Source: Arthrobacter livingstonensis
GTDB lineage: Bacteria; Actinomycetota; Actinomycetes; Actinomycetales; Micrococcaceae
Length of the DNA stretch: 64,000 nucleotides
Assembly (NCBI RefSeq): GCF_003219815.1
Contig: NZ_QJVD01000001.1
Span: forward strand, 62,001 to 126,000
Direction of reading: 5' to 3'
Made by a program: the position numbers and the translations under genes. Below the pieces are notes generated by a model. That model searched no databases, was not told the origin of the DNA, and was given only the letters and a program-made list of their open reading frames with translations. Below are positions 46,114 through 55,340 of the stretch, in pieces; position 1 is the first letter of the stretch, and each line of letters starts with the position of its first letter.

Positions 46114-47751
46114 CTAAAGCTCGGTGAGCTGGCCGTTGTGCACGTCCCAGCGGGTGTCGAGGCGGACGTTTTCCAGGAGCCGGCGGTCGTGCGAGACCAG
46201 CAAAAGCGTGCCGTCGTAGCTTTCCAGCGCGTCTTCCAGCTGCTCGATGGCGGGCAGGTCCAGGTGGTTGGTCGGTTCGTCGAGCACCAGAACATTCACG
46301 CCGCGGGCCTGCAGCAGGGCCAGCGACGCGCGGGTGCGTTCGCCGGGGGAGAGGCTGCCAACGGGGCTGGTCACCTGATCCGCCTTCAAGCCGAATTTGG
46401 CGAGCAGCGTGCGTACCTCGCCCTGGTTCAGCTCGGGCACCAGTTCTTCAAACGCGAACCCCAGCGGCACAGCCTCCGGGAACTGGCTGCGCGCCTGGTC
46501 AATCTCCCCCACGGCGACGCTCGCGCCCAGGGAGGCAACGCCGTCGTCCGGTTCCGTGCGGCCAAGCAGGAGCCGCAGCAGCGTGGACTTGCCCGCGCCA
46601 TTGGGCCCCGTGATGCCTATCCGCTCCCCGGCGGTGACCTGCACGGAGACCGGGCCCAAGGTAAATCCGCCCTGCTTCACGGTGGCCCCGTTCAATGTGG
46701 CCACCACGGAGCTGGACCGCGGCGCCGTGCCGATGGTGAACTGCAGCGCCCACTCCTTGCGCGGCTCCTCCACCTCGTCCAGCCGGGCGATCCGGGATTC
46801 CATCTGGCGCACCTTTTGGCCCTGCTTTTCGGAGGACTCCATGCTGGCGCGGCGGCGGATCTTGTCATTGTCCGGGCTCTTCTTCATGGCGTTCCGCACG
46901 CCCTGGGAGCTCCATTCCCGCTGCGTGCGGGCCCGTGAAACCAGGTCCGCCTTCTTGTCGGCAAACTCGTCATAGGCCTCGCGGGCGTGGCGCCTGGCGA
47001 TGGCCCGCTCCTCCAAAAAGGCGTCGTAGCCGCCGTCGTACATGGCCACCTTGTTTTGCGCCAGGTCCAGCTCCACCACGGTGGTGACGCAGCGGGAGAG
47101 GAACTCGCGGTCGTGGGACACCAGCACCGCGCCGCCGCGCAGCCCCCTGACGAACTCCTCCAGGCGAGCCAGCCCGGCCAGGTCAAGGTCGTTGGTGGGC
47201 TCATCCAGCAGTACGACGTCGAATCGGCTCAGCAGGAGCGCGGCCAGCGCAACGCGGGCGGCCTGCCCGCCGGAGAGGCCGGTCATCAGTGCGTCCGGGC
47301 CCACATCGAGGCCCAGTTCGGCGAGGGTTACGGGGATGCGTTCGTCCAGGTCGGCGGCGCCGCAGGCCAGCCAGTGGTCCAGGGCCGCGGCGTAGCGGTC
47401 GTCGTCGGCGGAATTACCCGAGCCGAGCGCCTCCGCCGAGGACTCCATGGCCTCCGTTGCCTGGGTGCTGCCGGTCCGCCGTCCAATGTATGCGGCAACG
47501 GATTCGCCCTCGATCCGCTCATGTTCCTGGGGCAGCCAGCCAATGAAGGCGTCCTGCGGTGCTGTGGTGACCGTGCCGGCCTGGGGCTTGTCGGCCCCGG
47601 CCAGAAGCCGCAGCAGCGTTGACTTGCCCGCGCCGTTGGCGCCCACCACGCCGACGACGTCGCCCGGGGCGACGGTGAAATTGAGGTTGGTGAACAAGGT
47701 TCGGTGGGCGTGGCCTCCGGAAAGGTCCTTGGCCACGAGTGTTGCGGTCAT
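46114..47751 (-). CDS. ABC-F family ATPase
   Basis: 545 residues with two ATPase domains and no membrane part, the ABC-F layout of ribosome-acting proteins. Domain 1: Walker A GANGAGKST (near 40), signature LSGGQAARV, Walker B VVLLDEPTNDLDL. Domain 2: Walker A GPNGAGKST, signature LSPGERTRASLALL, Walker B VLVLDEPTNHLDLP. A charged linker of about 80 residues (KKADLVSRARTQREWSS and so on) connects them. Members protect or modulate ribosomes, some giving antibiotic resistance; which applies here is unknown. Confidence 0.93.
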   Translation of the reverse strand: MTATLVAKDLSGGHAHRTLFTNLNFTVAPGDVVGVVGANGAGKSTLLRLLAGADKPQAGTVTTAPQDAFIGWLPQEHERIEGESVAAYIGRRTGSTQATEAMESSAEALGSGNSADDDRYAAALDHWLACGAADLDERIPVTLAELGLDVGPDALMTGLSGGQAARVALAALLLSRFDVVLLDEPTNDLDLAGLARLEEFVRGLRGGAVLVSHDREFLSRCVTTVVELDLAQNKVAMYDGGYDAFLEERAIARRHAREAYDEFADKKADLVSRARTQREWSSQGVRNAMKKSPDNDKIRRRASMESSEKQGQKVRQMESRIARLDEVEEPRKEWALQFTIGTAPRSSSVVATLNGATVKQGGFTLGPVSVQVTAGERIGITGPNGAGKSTLLRLLLGRTEPDDGVASLGASVAVGEIDQARSQFPEAVPLGFAFEELVPELNQGEVRTLLAKFGLKADQVTSPVGSLSPGERTRASLALLQARGVNVLVLDEPTNHLDLPAIEQLEDALESYDGTLLLVSHDRRLLENVRLDTRWDVHNGQLTEL

Positions 47752-48130
47752 GGACCAATCCTATTTTGATTCCGGATCCGTTCGGACCGCCGCGGCGGGA
47801 CGTCAAACGCTCACTCACCTTTTGCATCAAATTCGGGAACGCTCCCTCTCCGGGTGAGGGAGCGTCGGTGGTTCAACCCCCGAAGGTGAGGGAGCGTCGT
47901 CAAAAGACGCCCCGACGCTGGGGGAGCGTCGGGGGAGGGTGCCGGGGACAACGCAAGGGGCCGGCGTCGTACATTCACGGAATTGTTGCGGCAGGTGACA
48001 AAACCGTTGGGGCGGCAGCGGCATGGAGGTCAGACTGGTGCCCAGCATCAAGCCGCCCGGCCACGCGGCACCGGCCGGGCGGCAACCCCAGTCCACGGCG
48101 CTTCCCGCGCCCTCAAACCGAAGGAACAAC
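47752..48130. other. Intergenic region with GGGAGCGTCG repeats
   Basis: 379 bp without a supported gene. ACGCTCCCTC at 47839-47848 is inverted by GAGGGAGCGT at 47856-47865, and the GAGGGAGCGTCG word recurs at 33-bp steps around 47855, 47888 and 47921. One copy of the dispersed GTACGACGCCGG word is at 47961-47972. Confidence 0.55.
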
Positions 48131-48673
48131 ATGTCTGAAACCAACACAGCCACCGACCTTGCCGACATTCGGGCGGGCAGGCTCTCCGGGGCCGGCGAAT
48201 TCTGGGGCGGGCGGATCGCCAAGGACCCGGGCAACGCCAGGCTGACGTACAAGGCGACAGGCGTGGCCGTGGGTTCCGTGGCCACCCGCATCAGCGCCGG
48301 CAAGCACCAGTTCACGGTGGACGAACCGGCCGGACTGGCCGGGGACGGCGCCGCCGCCAGCCCCGTCGAATACGCGCTCGGGGCGCTCATCTCCTGCCAG
48401 GTGGTGGTGTACCGGCTGTACGCCCACCAGCTGGGAATCGAGATTGACGAGCTCAGCATCGAGGCCGAGGGCGATTTGGACGTCCGCGGACTGTTCGGCA
48501 TTGACGAGTCCGTGCGTTCCGGCTTCACGGACATCCGCCTGCGCGTGAACATTTCCGGGCCTGAAACGCAGGAACGCTACGAGGAGCTGGCCCGCGTCGT
48601 TGAGACCCGCTGCCCGGTCCAGGACCTGTTCGCGAACCTGACCCCGGTCAGTGCCGTGGTGGCGAAGGTCTAA
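48131..48673 (+). CDS. OsmC family protein
   Basis: 180 residues of the OsmC superfamily. The two redox cysteines are in LGALISCQVVVYRLYA and VVETRCPVQDLF. AAGGAAC precedes the ATG. Sequence differs strongly from the OsmC at 8016, so the two are paralogues with different substrates. Convergent with the F420-reductase-like gene. Confidence 0.88.
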   Translation: MSETNTATDLADIRAGRLSGAGEFWGGRIAKDPGNARLTYKATGVAVGSVATRISAGKHQFTVDEPAGLAGDGAAASPVEYALGALISCQVVVYRLYAHQLGIEIDELSIEAEGDLDVRGLFGIDESVRSGFTDIRLRVNISGPETQERYEELARVVETRCPVQDLFANLTPVSAVVAKV

Positions 48674-48702
48674 CCGCGGCGGTTAATTGACCGCCGTTGC
48701 TT

Positions 48703-49392
48703 TCAGCTGGCGCCGGCGAGCTCCAGCCCGTTTTTCGCTGCGGCGTGTGCGGCCAGCTGTGCCTGAAGTCCTGCGCGGTCATAGGAGCCGATGAAGATCG
48801 GGGTGTCGGTTTCAAGTGCGGTGCCGTTGGCCAGCGATCCGGCGTCCACGGCGTCGAAGCCCAGGCGTTCAATGAATTCAAGCACCAGGGCGCGGGTGCC
48901 GTCGTCGTCCGTGGCAACGGCGAGCGCGCGGCGGACCGGGGCGCCTGCGGGGCGGGCGTCCAGTTCCAGCTCGTGGTAGCCAATGTGGTTGAGGGCCTTT
49001 GCCAGGTGCGCCCCGGGGATGTGGGCGTGCACCAATTCCGAGCTCGACGGCGCATCCTCCAGCTCGGGCATGTCACCATTGGTGTCGCGCCAGTAGTTCA
49101 TGGTGTCAATGACATGTTTCCCGGCCAGGCCCGCGGGGTCCAGTGTGCGGAACTTGTGCAGCGGCACGGAGAGCACTACAAGGTCAGCCTCGGCCATGAC
49201 CTGCTCCGCGGAGGCGGCAATGGCGCCCGGGGCCATGATCTGGATGATCAGCGCAATGTCTTTCGAGTCGCCCGACGCGGCGATCAGGACCCGGTAGCCT
49301 GCCAGGAGAGCCTGGCGGGCGACAGCGGTCCCCACCCTGCCTGCGCCGAGGATGCCGATGGTCTGGGGCTCGCTTTCCGTATACGTTGTCAT
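48703..49392 (-). CDS. NAD(P)-binding, F420-dependent NADP reductase-like protein
   Basis: 229 residues. The N-terminal Rossmann motif IGILGAGRVGTAVARQAL binds NADP. ADLVVLSVPLHKFRTL, HVIDTMNYW and the C-terminal DAVDAGSLANGTAL follow the FNO/NADPH-dependent F420 reductase-like family. Whether it uses F420 is unclear. It diverges from a MarR regulator across an AT-rich promoter. Confidence 0.88.
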   Translation of the reverse strand: MTTYTESEPQTIGILGAGRVGTAVARQALLAGYRVLIAASGDSKDIALIIQIMAPGAIAASAEQVMAEADLVVLSVPLHKFRTLDPAGLAGKHVIDTMNYWRDTNGDMPELEDAPSSSELVHAHIPGAHLAKALNHIGYHELELDARPAGAPVRRALAVATDDDGTRALVLEFIERLGFDAVDAGSLANGTALETDTPIFIGSYDRAGLQAQLAAHAAAKNGLELAGAS

Positions 49393-49408
49393 ACAGACGA
49401 TATTACTC

Positions 49409-49416
49409 TCATATGA
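49409..49416. promoter_or_regulatory. Possible MarR site in the divergent promoter
   Basis: TCATATGA palindrome at 49409-49416, with a related TTATGAT at 49441. It lies in the AT-rich gap between the reductase and marR genes. Weak evidence. Confidence 0.3.
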
Positions 49417-49454
49417 TCTGTTGTAAAGCGTTGTGATGCCTTATGATGGGTGTT

Positions 49455-49973
49455 ATGAGTAACAGTTCCGCGTCGCAGGCGGCGCCCGCACGGGCCCAGG
49501 AGGATTTTGGCTGGACATTGGGCGTGCTGGTACGCAACTACCAAAACTCCTCCGGCGCCGTCATGGGCGGATTCCCGCATGGCGCCCGCGGCTATCAGGT
49601 CCTTGTGGCGGTGGTGGGCGGCGAACTGCCCAACCAGCTTGCCCTGGCCCAACATCTGGGCATTGACAGGACCGTCATGACGTACCTGATTGATGACTTT
49701 GTGACGGCCGGGCTGGTGGAGCGCCAGCTCAACCCGACGGACCGCAGGGCCCGCATTGTGGTGGCCACGGCCCGGGGCGGGGAGGCCCTGGCTGAACTCC
49801 AACGCAGCATGGCACAGGTTGAGGACGTGGTCCTGGCCGCGCTGGACGCGGGAGAGCGCGAGGTTTTCCGTACCCTCCTGCGCCGCGTGGCCTGCCACAC
49901 CCCGGAGCCCGGCAGCCACGACCTCGGTGCGTGTGCGGCCGTGGAGCAGATGCTCGGTGGCGGCGGGAATTAA
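49455..49973 (+). CDS. MarR family transcriptional regulator
   Basis: 172 residues with the MarR winged HTH: LPNQLALAQHLGIDRTVMTY (recognition region), GLVERQLNPTDRRARIVVAT (wing with conserved DRRAR). The start was placed at MSNSS, after GATGGG; further ATGs at 49443 and 49446 are possible. Divergent from the F420-reductase-like gene, which it probably controls. The inducer is unknown. Confidence 0.92.
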   Translation: MSNSSASQAAPARAQEDFGWTLGVLVRNYQNSSGAVMGGFPHGARGYQVLVAVVGGELPNQLALAQHLGIDRTVMTYLIDDFVTAGLVERQLNPTDRRARIVVATARGGEALAELQRSMAQVEDVVLAALDAGEREVFRTLLRRVACHTPEPGSHDLGACAAVEQMLGGGGN

Positions 49974-50000
49974 GTAGATCCACCTGCCAAAGGCCCGCAG

Positions 50001-50130
50001 TCAGCTGGTTGCAGGGCTTTTCCGTGCCGGAAGCTGCTTTCGACAGGCATGGGGGCGGTGCTGGATGCTCACGAGGTCAATCACTATTTCATGGGCATTG
50101 ATGCGGTAGAGCATCCGGTACTCCCCGCGC
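50001..50130 (-). pseudogene. RelE/ParE-type toxin remnant
   Basis: About 42 codons reading RRGEYRMLYRINAHEIVIDL followed by VSIQHRPHACRKQ, which is the C-terminal half of RelE/ParE toxins. No start and no N-terminal half remain; upstream in this direction is the end of the gntR gene in another frame. No antitoxin gene adjacent. Decayed module. Confidence 0.6.
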
Positions 50131-50160
50131 CGGGCCGGGTATGTCGGAAACAAGGCCGGG

Positions 50161-50814
50161 TCAGCGTTCCGCGCCAGCACCCAGGGACAGCCAGTTTTCG
50201 CGGGTGGCCAGTGCCGCGCCTTCGGCATCGCCCATGCCGGCCAGCCGGATGATCTCGGCGTGCGCCGACACCGAGTGCCGCGCAGCCTGGGAACCAAAGC
50301 GCTGCCGCTCCACACGACGCAGCAGCGGAAGCGCCTGTTCCAAAACGAGCGGAATCATGTCATTGCCGCACGCGCCGACAGCCACGGCGTGAAAGTCGTC
50401 GTCGGCAGCCAGGGCGAGTTCGACGTCGTCGTGCCCCAGGGCGTCCGAAAACCTTCCGTTCGCCTCGGTCATGGCGGCGAGCTGGTCTCCGGCCATGGAG
50501 GGTACGGCAAGGCGGGTGGCCAGCTCGTGCATGGCGGCCACCACCTGCTGCGCGCTGACGGTGGAGGCCGGGTCCAGCGGGGCCACGATGGTGGCGTGGC
50601 CGGGCTTGGCGATAATCAGCCCGGCACGTTCGAGCCGGAGCAGCGCCTCGCGGATGGGGGTGCGGCTGACGCCGAGCCATTTCTCCAGTTCCGGATCACG
50701 CAGCCGCTCGCCCGGGCCCAAAGTGCCGTCGACTATGGCGTCGCGAATGGATTCGTACACATCGTCACGCAGCAGGGACCGCTTGTGGATTCCGTGGGGC
50801 AGGGGAGTGGGCAT
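50161..50814 (-). CDS. GntR family (FCD/FadR-type) regulator
   Basis: 217 residues. N-terminal wHTH VYESIRDAIVDGTLGPGERL with LGVSRTPIREALLRLERAGL, then an all-helical FCD effector domain. No Shine-Dalgarno is seen before the ATG at 50814, and a TATA-like stretch (50823-50830 on the other strand) lies so close that the mRNA may be leaderless. Divergent from acdS with a palindrome at 50916-50931 in between, so it is the likely acdS regulator. Confidence 0.9.
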   Translation of the reverse strand: MPTPLPHGIHKRSLLRDDVYESIRDAIVDGTLGPGERLRDPELEKWLGVSRTPIREALLRLERAGLIIAKPGHATIVAPLDPASTVSAQQVVAAMHELATRLAVPSMAGDQLAAMTEANGRFSDALGHDDVELALAADDDFHAVAVGACGNDMIPLVLEQALPLLRRVERQRFGSQAARHSVSAHAEIIRLAGMGDAEGAALATRENWLSLGAGAER

Positions 50815-50893
50815 GCAACATAGGATATATCGCCGGGGCGGGTGGCGGGCGGATGAACGGGCCGCGGGTGCACGCGGGCTGGACGCGAATCTC

Positions 50894-50931
50894 TTGACAA
50901 GACCACAAATCGGGGATGCAATATATTGCAT
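50894..50931 (+). promoter_or_regulatory. acdS promoter with overlapping GntR operator
   Basis: TTGACA at 50894-50899 is a good -35. ATGCAATATATTGCAT (50916-50931), a perfect 16-bp palindrome, covers the expected -10 position. Binding of a GntR dimer there would block the promoter. Confidence 0.72.
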
Positions 50932-50967
50932 ACTGCAATCGATGCACCCCAAACCAAGAAGGACGTC

Positions 50968-51975
50968 ATGGCAATCACCGACTTTGAACGTTACCCGCTG
51001 ACCTTTGGCCCCAGCCCCATCCACGACCTGCCCCGGCTGAGCCGGCACCTCGGCGGCGCCACAATCTGGGCCAAGCGGGAAGACTGCAACAGCGGACTGG
51101 CGTTCGGCGGCAACAAGACCCGCAAGCTCGAATACATTGTCCCTGACGCCATCGCGCAGGGCGCGGACACGCTGGTCTCCATCGGCGGCTACCAATCCAA
51201 CCACACCCGCCAGGTGGCCGCCGTTGCCGCGAAGATCGGCATGAAGGCCCGCCTGGTGCAGGAAAACTGGGTGGACTGGCCCGACCCGCTCAGCGACCGC
51301 GTCGGCAACATCCAGCTTTCCCGCATCATGGGCGCCGACGTCCGCCTCGACAAAGCCGGCTTCGACATCGGCATCCGCAGCAGCTGGGAACAGGCCATCA
51401 AGGACGTTGAGGAGTCCGGAGGGAAGCCGTACCCCATCCCGGCCGGCGCTTCCGAGCACCACCTGGGCGGCCTGGGCTTCGCCAATTGGGCCTACGAGGT
51501 TGAACGGCAGGAAAAGGAGCTGGGCATCTTCTTCGACACCATCATTGTCTGCACCGTCACCGGCTCCACCCACGCCGGCATGATCGCCGGGTTCGCCGGC
51601 CAGGACCACCCCCGCCGCGTGATCGGCATCGACGCCTCCGCCACCATCGAAAAGACGCGGGATCAGGTGGGCAGGATTGCCCGCCACACCGCGGAGCTGA
51701 TCGGCCTGGACCGCGAGCTGCGCGACGAGGAAATCGACGTCAGGGAAGGCTGGGCCGGGGACCATTACGGCATCCCGGTCGAATCCACCATGGAGGCCAT
51801 CCGCCTCTCCGGCTCGCTCGAAGGCATGATCATCGACCCCGTCTACGAAGGAAAATCCATGGCCGGGCTGATCGAGCTGGTGCGCACAAAGGAAATCCCG
51901 GCAACCAGCAACGTCCTATACGCGCACCTGGGCGGACAGCTGGCCCTGAACGCCTACAGCGGGCTTTTCCGCTGA
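50968..51975 (+). CDS. acdS: 1-aminocyclopropane-1-carboxylate deaminase
   Basis: 335 residues, close to the usual 338. A PLP enzyme that converts ACC, the plant ethylene precursor, to 2-oxobutanoate and ammonia. Visible features are [20 protein letters not shown] with the PLP lysine at Lys50, [32 protein letters not shown] for phosphate binding, and [13 protein letters not shown] with the Tyr-Glu pair typical of true ACC deaminases. LYAHLGGQ near the end also fits. AAGAAGGA precedes the ATG. Regulation by a neighbouring GntR protein rather than the Lrp-type AcdR of Proteobacteria is likely. Confidence 0.95.
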   Translation: MAITDFERYPLTFGPSPIHDLPRLSRHLGGATIWAKREDCNSGLAFGGNKTRKLEYIVPDAIAQGADTLVSIGGYQSNHTRQVAAVAAKIGMKARLVQENWVDWPDPLSDRVGNIQLSRIMGADVRLDKAGFDIGIRSSWEQAIKDVEESGGKPYPIPAGASEHHLGGLGFANWAYEVERQEKELGIFFDTIIVCTVTGSTHAGMIAGFAGQDHPRRVIGIDASATIEKTRDQVGRIARHTAELIGLDRELRDEEIDVREGWAGDHYGIPVESTMEAIRLSGSLEGMIIDPVYEGKSMAGLIELVRTKEIPATSNVLYAHLGGQLALNAYSGLFR

Positions 51976-52121
51976 CCCATGCCCAACGGCCCCAAGCTCA
52001 ACTGCCCCAAGCACGACGCCGGACACCCGCCTGCCGCCGCCAACCCAGGTTGCACCGTGGCGCGGGTCCCGCGAAACGGGCCGGGCCGGCGTCGTACCTG
52101 CGATCCCTCCCGTCCGGGCGG

Positions 52122-52148
52122 CCTGCAGGGCGGGTCACCGCCTGCAGG
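52122..52148. terminator. Hairpin between acdS and the SorC regulator
   Basis: CCTGCAGGGCGG (52122-52133) pairs with CCGCCTGCAGG (52138-52148) with one bulge. The dispersed words at 52013-52022 and 52086-52095 are also inverted to each other and could form a larger outer stem. Confidence 0.5.
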
Positions 52149-52198
52149 TCCGACCGGCCTCCCGGAAAGCGGCAGGCGCCGACACGGGGCCGGCGGGT

Positions 52199-53158
52199 CT
52201 ACTGTGTGGCCAGAAGTTCGCGTGCCGTGGATTCATCCGTGACGAGCTCGTTCACAAAGCCGCCGCGGATGGCGGCAGCCAGCGGCGCCACCTTGGCCGG
52301 CCCTGCCGTGACCATCATGCGGCGCGGGATCTTCAGCAGGCCCGCCAGGGTGATGCCAATGAGCTGGTCCGTCACCTCCGATTCCACTTCCCGGCCATCG
52401 TGGTCGAAGAAGTGGCCGCACAGGTGGGCGGCAGCACCGGCGGCTGCCAACTCCGCCAGCGATGCGGGGGAGACGGGGCTGTAGGTGCCGGTGCCGTCAA
52501 AGCGCTGCATGGAACCCAGCCCGATCAGCGCCAGGTCGCTGCGCGGACCCAGCTCCAGCCCGTAGGCCACCTCCGGGGTCTCCAGCGCCTTCAGCCTCGC
52601 GGCAGGGTCGCGGTACAGGAAATTGGCCGAAACGGGGATGAAGTTTCCGCCCAGCTGCTGGCAGATGTGCTCGCCGACGTGAATGCGTTCGTCGCCGGAG
52701 CGGTCCAGGCGGGACGGACAGGCGAGCAGGTCGATCACGGTCAGCCCGCTGCGGACCCCGGGGCCCAGGGACTTGGCCACGGACGAAAGCGTGCGGCTGG
52801 CAGCCACGCCCAGCTGCCTCACGCCGTCGAGGTGGGTCTCCAAATAGCGGGCGGCAACATAGCCGAGCCGGTTGTTCTTTTCGTACAGGGAGCGGGGCCG
52901 GTCCATGGAGATGACGCAGTCGGCCAGCTTGAAAGTGGAGCGCAGCCGGGCCTCAAGCTCGGGCATCCTGTCCACGGGCGGGCCGATTCTGATCTGCACC
53001 ACGCCGCGCCGTTTGGCTTCCGCCAGCAGCCGCGACACCGTGGCCCGTGACAGGTTTTCCGAGGAGGCAATGTCCAACTGGGTGGCGCCGGACATGTGGT
53101 AGAGGTGCGCCACCTTTTGTACCAGCTGGTCGTGGCGCAGGGCGTGGTCTGTGGCCAA
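52199..53158 (-). CDS. SorC/DeoR-type sugar-binding transcriptional regulator
   Basis: 319 residues. The N-terminal HTH reads TQLDIASSENLSRATVSRLL then AEAKRRGVVQIRIGPP. The C-terminal sugar-phosphate-binding domain has LDGVRQLGVAASRTLSSVAK and DLALIGLGSMQRF. SorC proteins bind phosphorylated sugars and switch catabolic operons. No sugar operon sits beside it; the exporter genes diverge from it. The TTG at 53158 after AAAGGGG is the best start; an in-frame ATG at 53212 lacks a ribosome site. Confidence 0.87.
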   Translation of the reverse strand: MATDHALRHDQLVQKVAHLYHMSGATQLDIASSENLSRATVSRLLAEAKRRGVVQIRIGPPVDRMPELEARLRSTFKLADCVISMDRPRSLYEKNNRLGYVAARYLETHLDGVRQLGVAASRTLSSVAKSLGPGVRSGLTVIDLLACPSRLDRSGDERIHVGEHICQQLGGNFIPVSANFLYRDPAARLKALETPEVAYGLELGPRSDLALIGLGSMQRFDGTGTYSPVSPASLAELAAAGAAAHLCGHFFDHDGREVESEVTDQLIGITLAGLLKIPRRMMVTAGPAKVAPLAAAIRGGFVNELVTDESTARELLATQ

Positions 53159-53349
53159 GGCAGTGCCCCTTTCCCGGTCGCGCAGATGGCTTTTCCGCCA
53201 TTGCCTACCCACGATTCTAGGAGACGGCCGCCGGATTGTCCGTCAAGGGGCCGGGAAAGGGCTTCCCGCTGGAGGATATTTTGCGTTAGGGTAAGTAATT
53301 GTGAGATAGAGAACCGCAGTCCCCCACTGAACGCTGATCGCGCCGCCTG

Positions 53350-53381
53350 CTGGTCGTACCGCCGCCTGGTCGTACCGCCGC
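53350..53381. repeat. 16-bp tandem duplication upstream of the ABC exporter
   Basis: CTGGTCGTACCGCCGC at 53350-53365 is repeated directly at 53366-53381, about 60 bp before the GTG start. Confidence 0.85.
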
Positions 53382-53441
53382 CTGCGGATTGCTGGATCGC
53401 GTCCGGACCGCCTGCCCCCACCACTTAATGAGAAGGCCCTT

Positions 53442-55340
53442 GTGCGTGCATTTCCCTATCCCGACGCCGGTTCCCCGGACCTGCGTTCGCCCGCCCGCTT
53501 CCTGTGGTGGCTGGCCCGTGCCGAGCGCGGCACGCTTTTGGCCGGCGTTGTGTTCGGCTCCGTGTGGACCGCCTGCCAGGCACTGACGCCGTTTGTGCTC
53601 GGCAGTGCCGTGGACCAGGGGATTGTGGCCGGCAATTTCTCCCGCCTGACGTTTTGGGTGGTGCTGCTGGTGGGCCTGACACTGGTCCAGGCCGCCTCGG
53701 CAACCCTGCGCCACCGGACCGCCGTGAGCAGCTGGATGCAGGCCGCGTACCGTTCCGCGCAACTGGTCGGCTACAAGGTCACGCGCAGCGGCGACGCCCT
53801 CCCGCAAAAGTTCTCCACCGGCGAGGTGGTCTCCACCTCGGCCTCCGACGCCATGCGGATCGGGGAGATCTACGATGTGTGCGCCCGGTTGGCCGGTTCT
53901 GTGGTCGGATACCTGCTGGTGACGTTCCTGGTCTTTCAGACGTCCTGGCAACTGGGCCTGGTGGTCCTGCTAGGCGTGCCGCTGTGCGGCGCCATGCTCT
54001 TGTTCGTCATCCGGCCGTTGCAGCGGCGCCAAAAGGATCAGCGCGAGGCTGCCGGAAAGATGACTGCCCTGGGCGCGGACACCGTGGCCGGGCTGCGCGT
54101 GCTGCGCGGCATCGGCGGCGAACACATCTTCGTGGAACGCTACCGGGAGCGTTCGCGGGAGACCCAGCTGGCGGGCAACAAGGTGGCTTATTCACTGGCC
54201 GACCTGGACGCCGTGCAGGTGCTGGTGGTGGGTGCGTTCAGTGTTGCCTTTACCTGGATTGGTGCCCTGCAGGCAGTGTCCGGGCAGATCGAGGCGGGCC
54301 AGCTCGTGGCACTCTACGGCTACGCCGTCTTCCTGGTTTCGCCCATACGCACCGCGGCCGACGCCGTGTCCCGCTTCATCCGCGCCCACGTCGGTGCCCG
54401 CCGCATCATCGATGTCCTGGCCACCCCGTCCGCCGTGCACGACGCCGGCACGACAGTTCCAGGACCCTCCTCACCGAGCGCGCTGGTGGACTCGGTCACC
54501 GGCGTGGTGATTGCCCCCGGCACGCTCAGCGCCGTTGTCTCGGGCGACCCGGCACAGTCGGCGGACCTGGCCCGGCGGCTGGGCCGGTTTGAGGATGCAG
54601 TGCTGCGAGAGGCACAGGTCCGCTGGGGCGAGGCCGCCCTGCACCTGGTGCCGTTGCGCGAGGTGCGTTCGCGCATTGTGGTCTCCGACGCCGAGCCGCA
54701 GTTGTTCACCGGGACGCTGCGCGAGGAACTGGACCCTGCGGGACGGCACAGCGACGCGGAGATCATGGCCGCCATTGAGGTGGCCAGCGCCGCCGATGTG
54801 TTCGACGGGCTTGAACACGGGCTCGACGACGAAGTGACCGAGAAGGGCCGCAGCTTTTCCGGCGGCCAGCGCCAGCGCCTCACGCTGGCCCGTGCCATGC
54901 TGACCGATGCGGAGGTGCTGGTGTTGATTGAACCCACGAGCGCCGTGGACGCCCACACCGAATCGCGCATTGCCACGGCCTTGCGCCGCAAGCGCGGAAC
55001 CGCCGGCAGCACCACCGTGGTGGTGACCGCCAGCCCGCTGCTGCTCGGCGCCATGGACACCGTCACTTTCCTGGAGAACGGAACCGTCCGGGCCCAGGGG
55101 ACCCACCGGGAACTGTTGGACAGCCTCCCCGCCTACCGGAGGGTGGTGATCCGCGGCGAAGGCATGGAAGGCCACGGCGGGGCACCTGACGGCGCGGGAA
55201 CCAATGACCCGGCCGCGGCCCATGACGGCGCCGCGCCAGACGCCAGCGGCACCAACGCAACGGATGCCGCCAAGGCAAGGACCGGCGTCGAACCTTCCGC
55301 CGAAAACCACGAAACAGTCCAGGAAGGGGCCAAGCAATGA
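53442..55340 (+). CDS. ABC exporter subunit 1 (degenerate ATPase domain)
   Basis: 632 residues. Six transmembrane helices (residues 1-310), then an ATPase domain. In place of Walker A it has VVSGDPAQSADLARR, with no GxGKS. The signature FSGGQRQRLTLARAML is intact. Walker B is altered: VLVLIEPTSAVD instead of the usual LLDEPT. The long C-terminal tail is Ala/Gly-rich. It overlaps the next gene by 4 bp and with it forms a heterodimer. GTG start after GAAGG. Confidence 0.92.
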   Translation: MRAFPYPDAGSPDLRSPARFLWWLARAERGTLLAGVVFGSVWTACQALTPFVLGSAVDQGIVAGNFSRLTFWVVLLVGLTLVQAASATLRHRTAVSSWMQAAYRSAQLVGYKVTRSGDALPQKFSTGEVVSTSASDAMRIGEIYDVCARLAGSVVGYLLVTFLVFQTSWQLGLVVLLGVPLCGAMLLFVIRPLQRRQKDQREAAGKMTALGADTVAGLRVLRGIGGEHIFVERYRERSRETQLAGNKVAYSLADLDAVQVLVVGAFSVAFTWIGALQAVSGQIEAGQLVALYGYAVFLVSPIRTAADAVSRFIRAHVGARRIIDVLATPSAVHDAGTTVPGPSSPSALVDSVTGVVIAPGTLSAVVSGDPAQSADLARRLGRFEDAVLREAQVRWGEAALHLVPLREVRSRIVVSDAEPQLFTGTLREELDPAGRHSDAEIMAAIEVASAADVFDGLEHGLDDEVTEKGRSFSGGQRQRLTLARAMLTDAEVLVLIEPTSAVDAHTESRIATALRRKRGTAGSTTVVVTASPLLLGAMDTVTFLENGTVRAQGTHRELLDSLPAYRRVVIRGEGMEGHGGAPDGAGTNDPAAAHDGAAPDASGTNATDAAKARTGVEPSAENHETVQEGAKQ

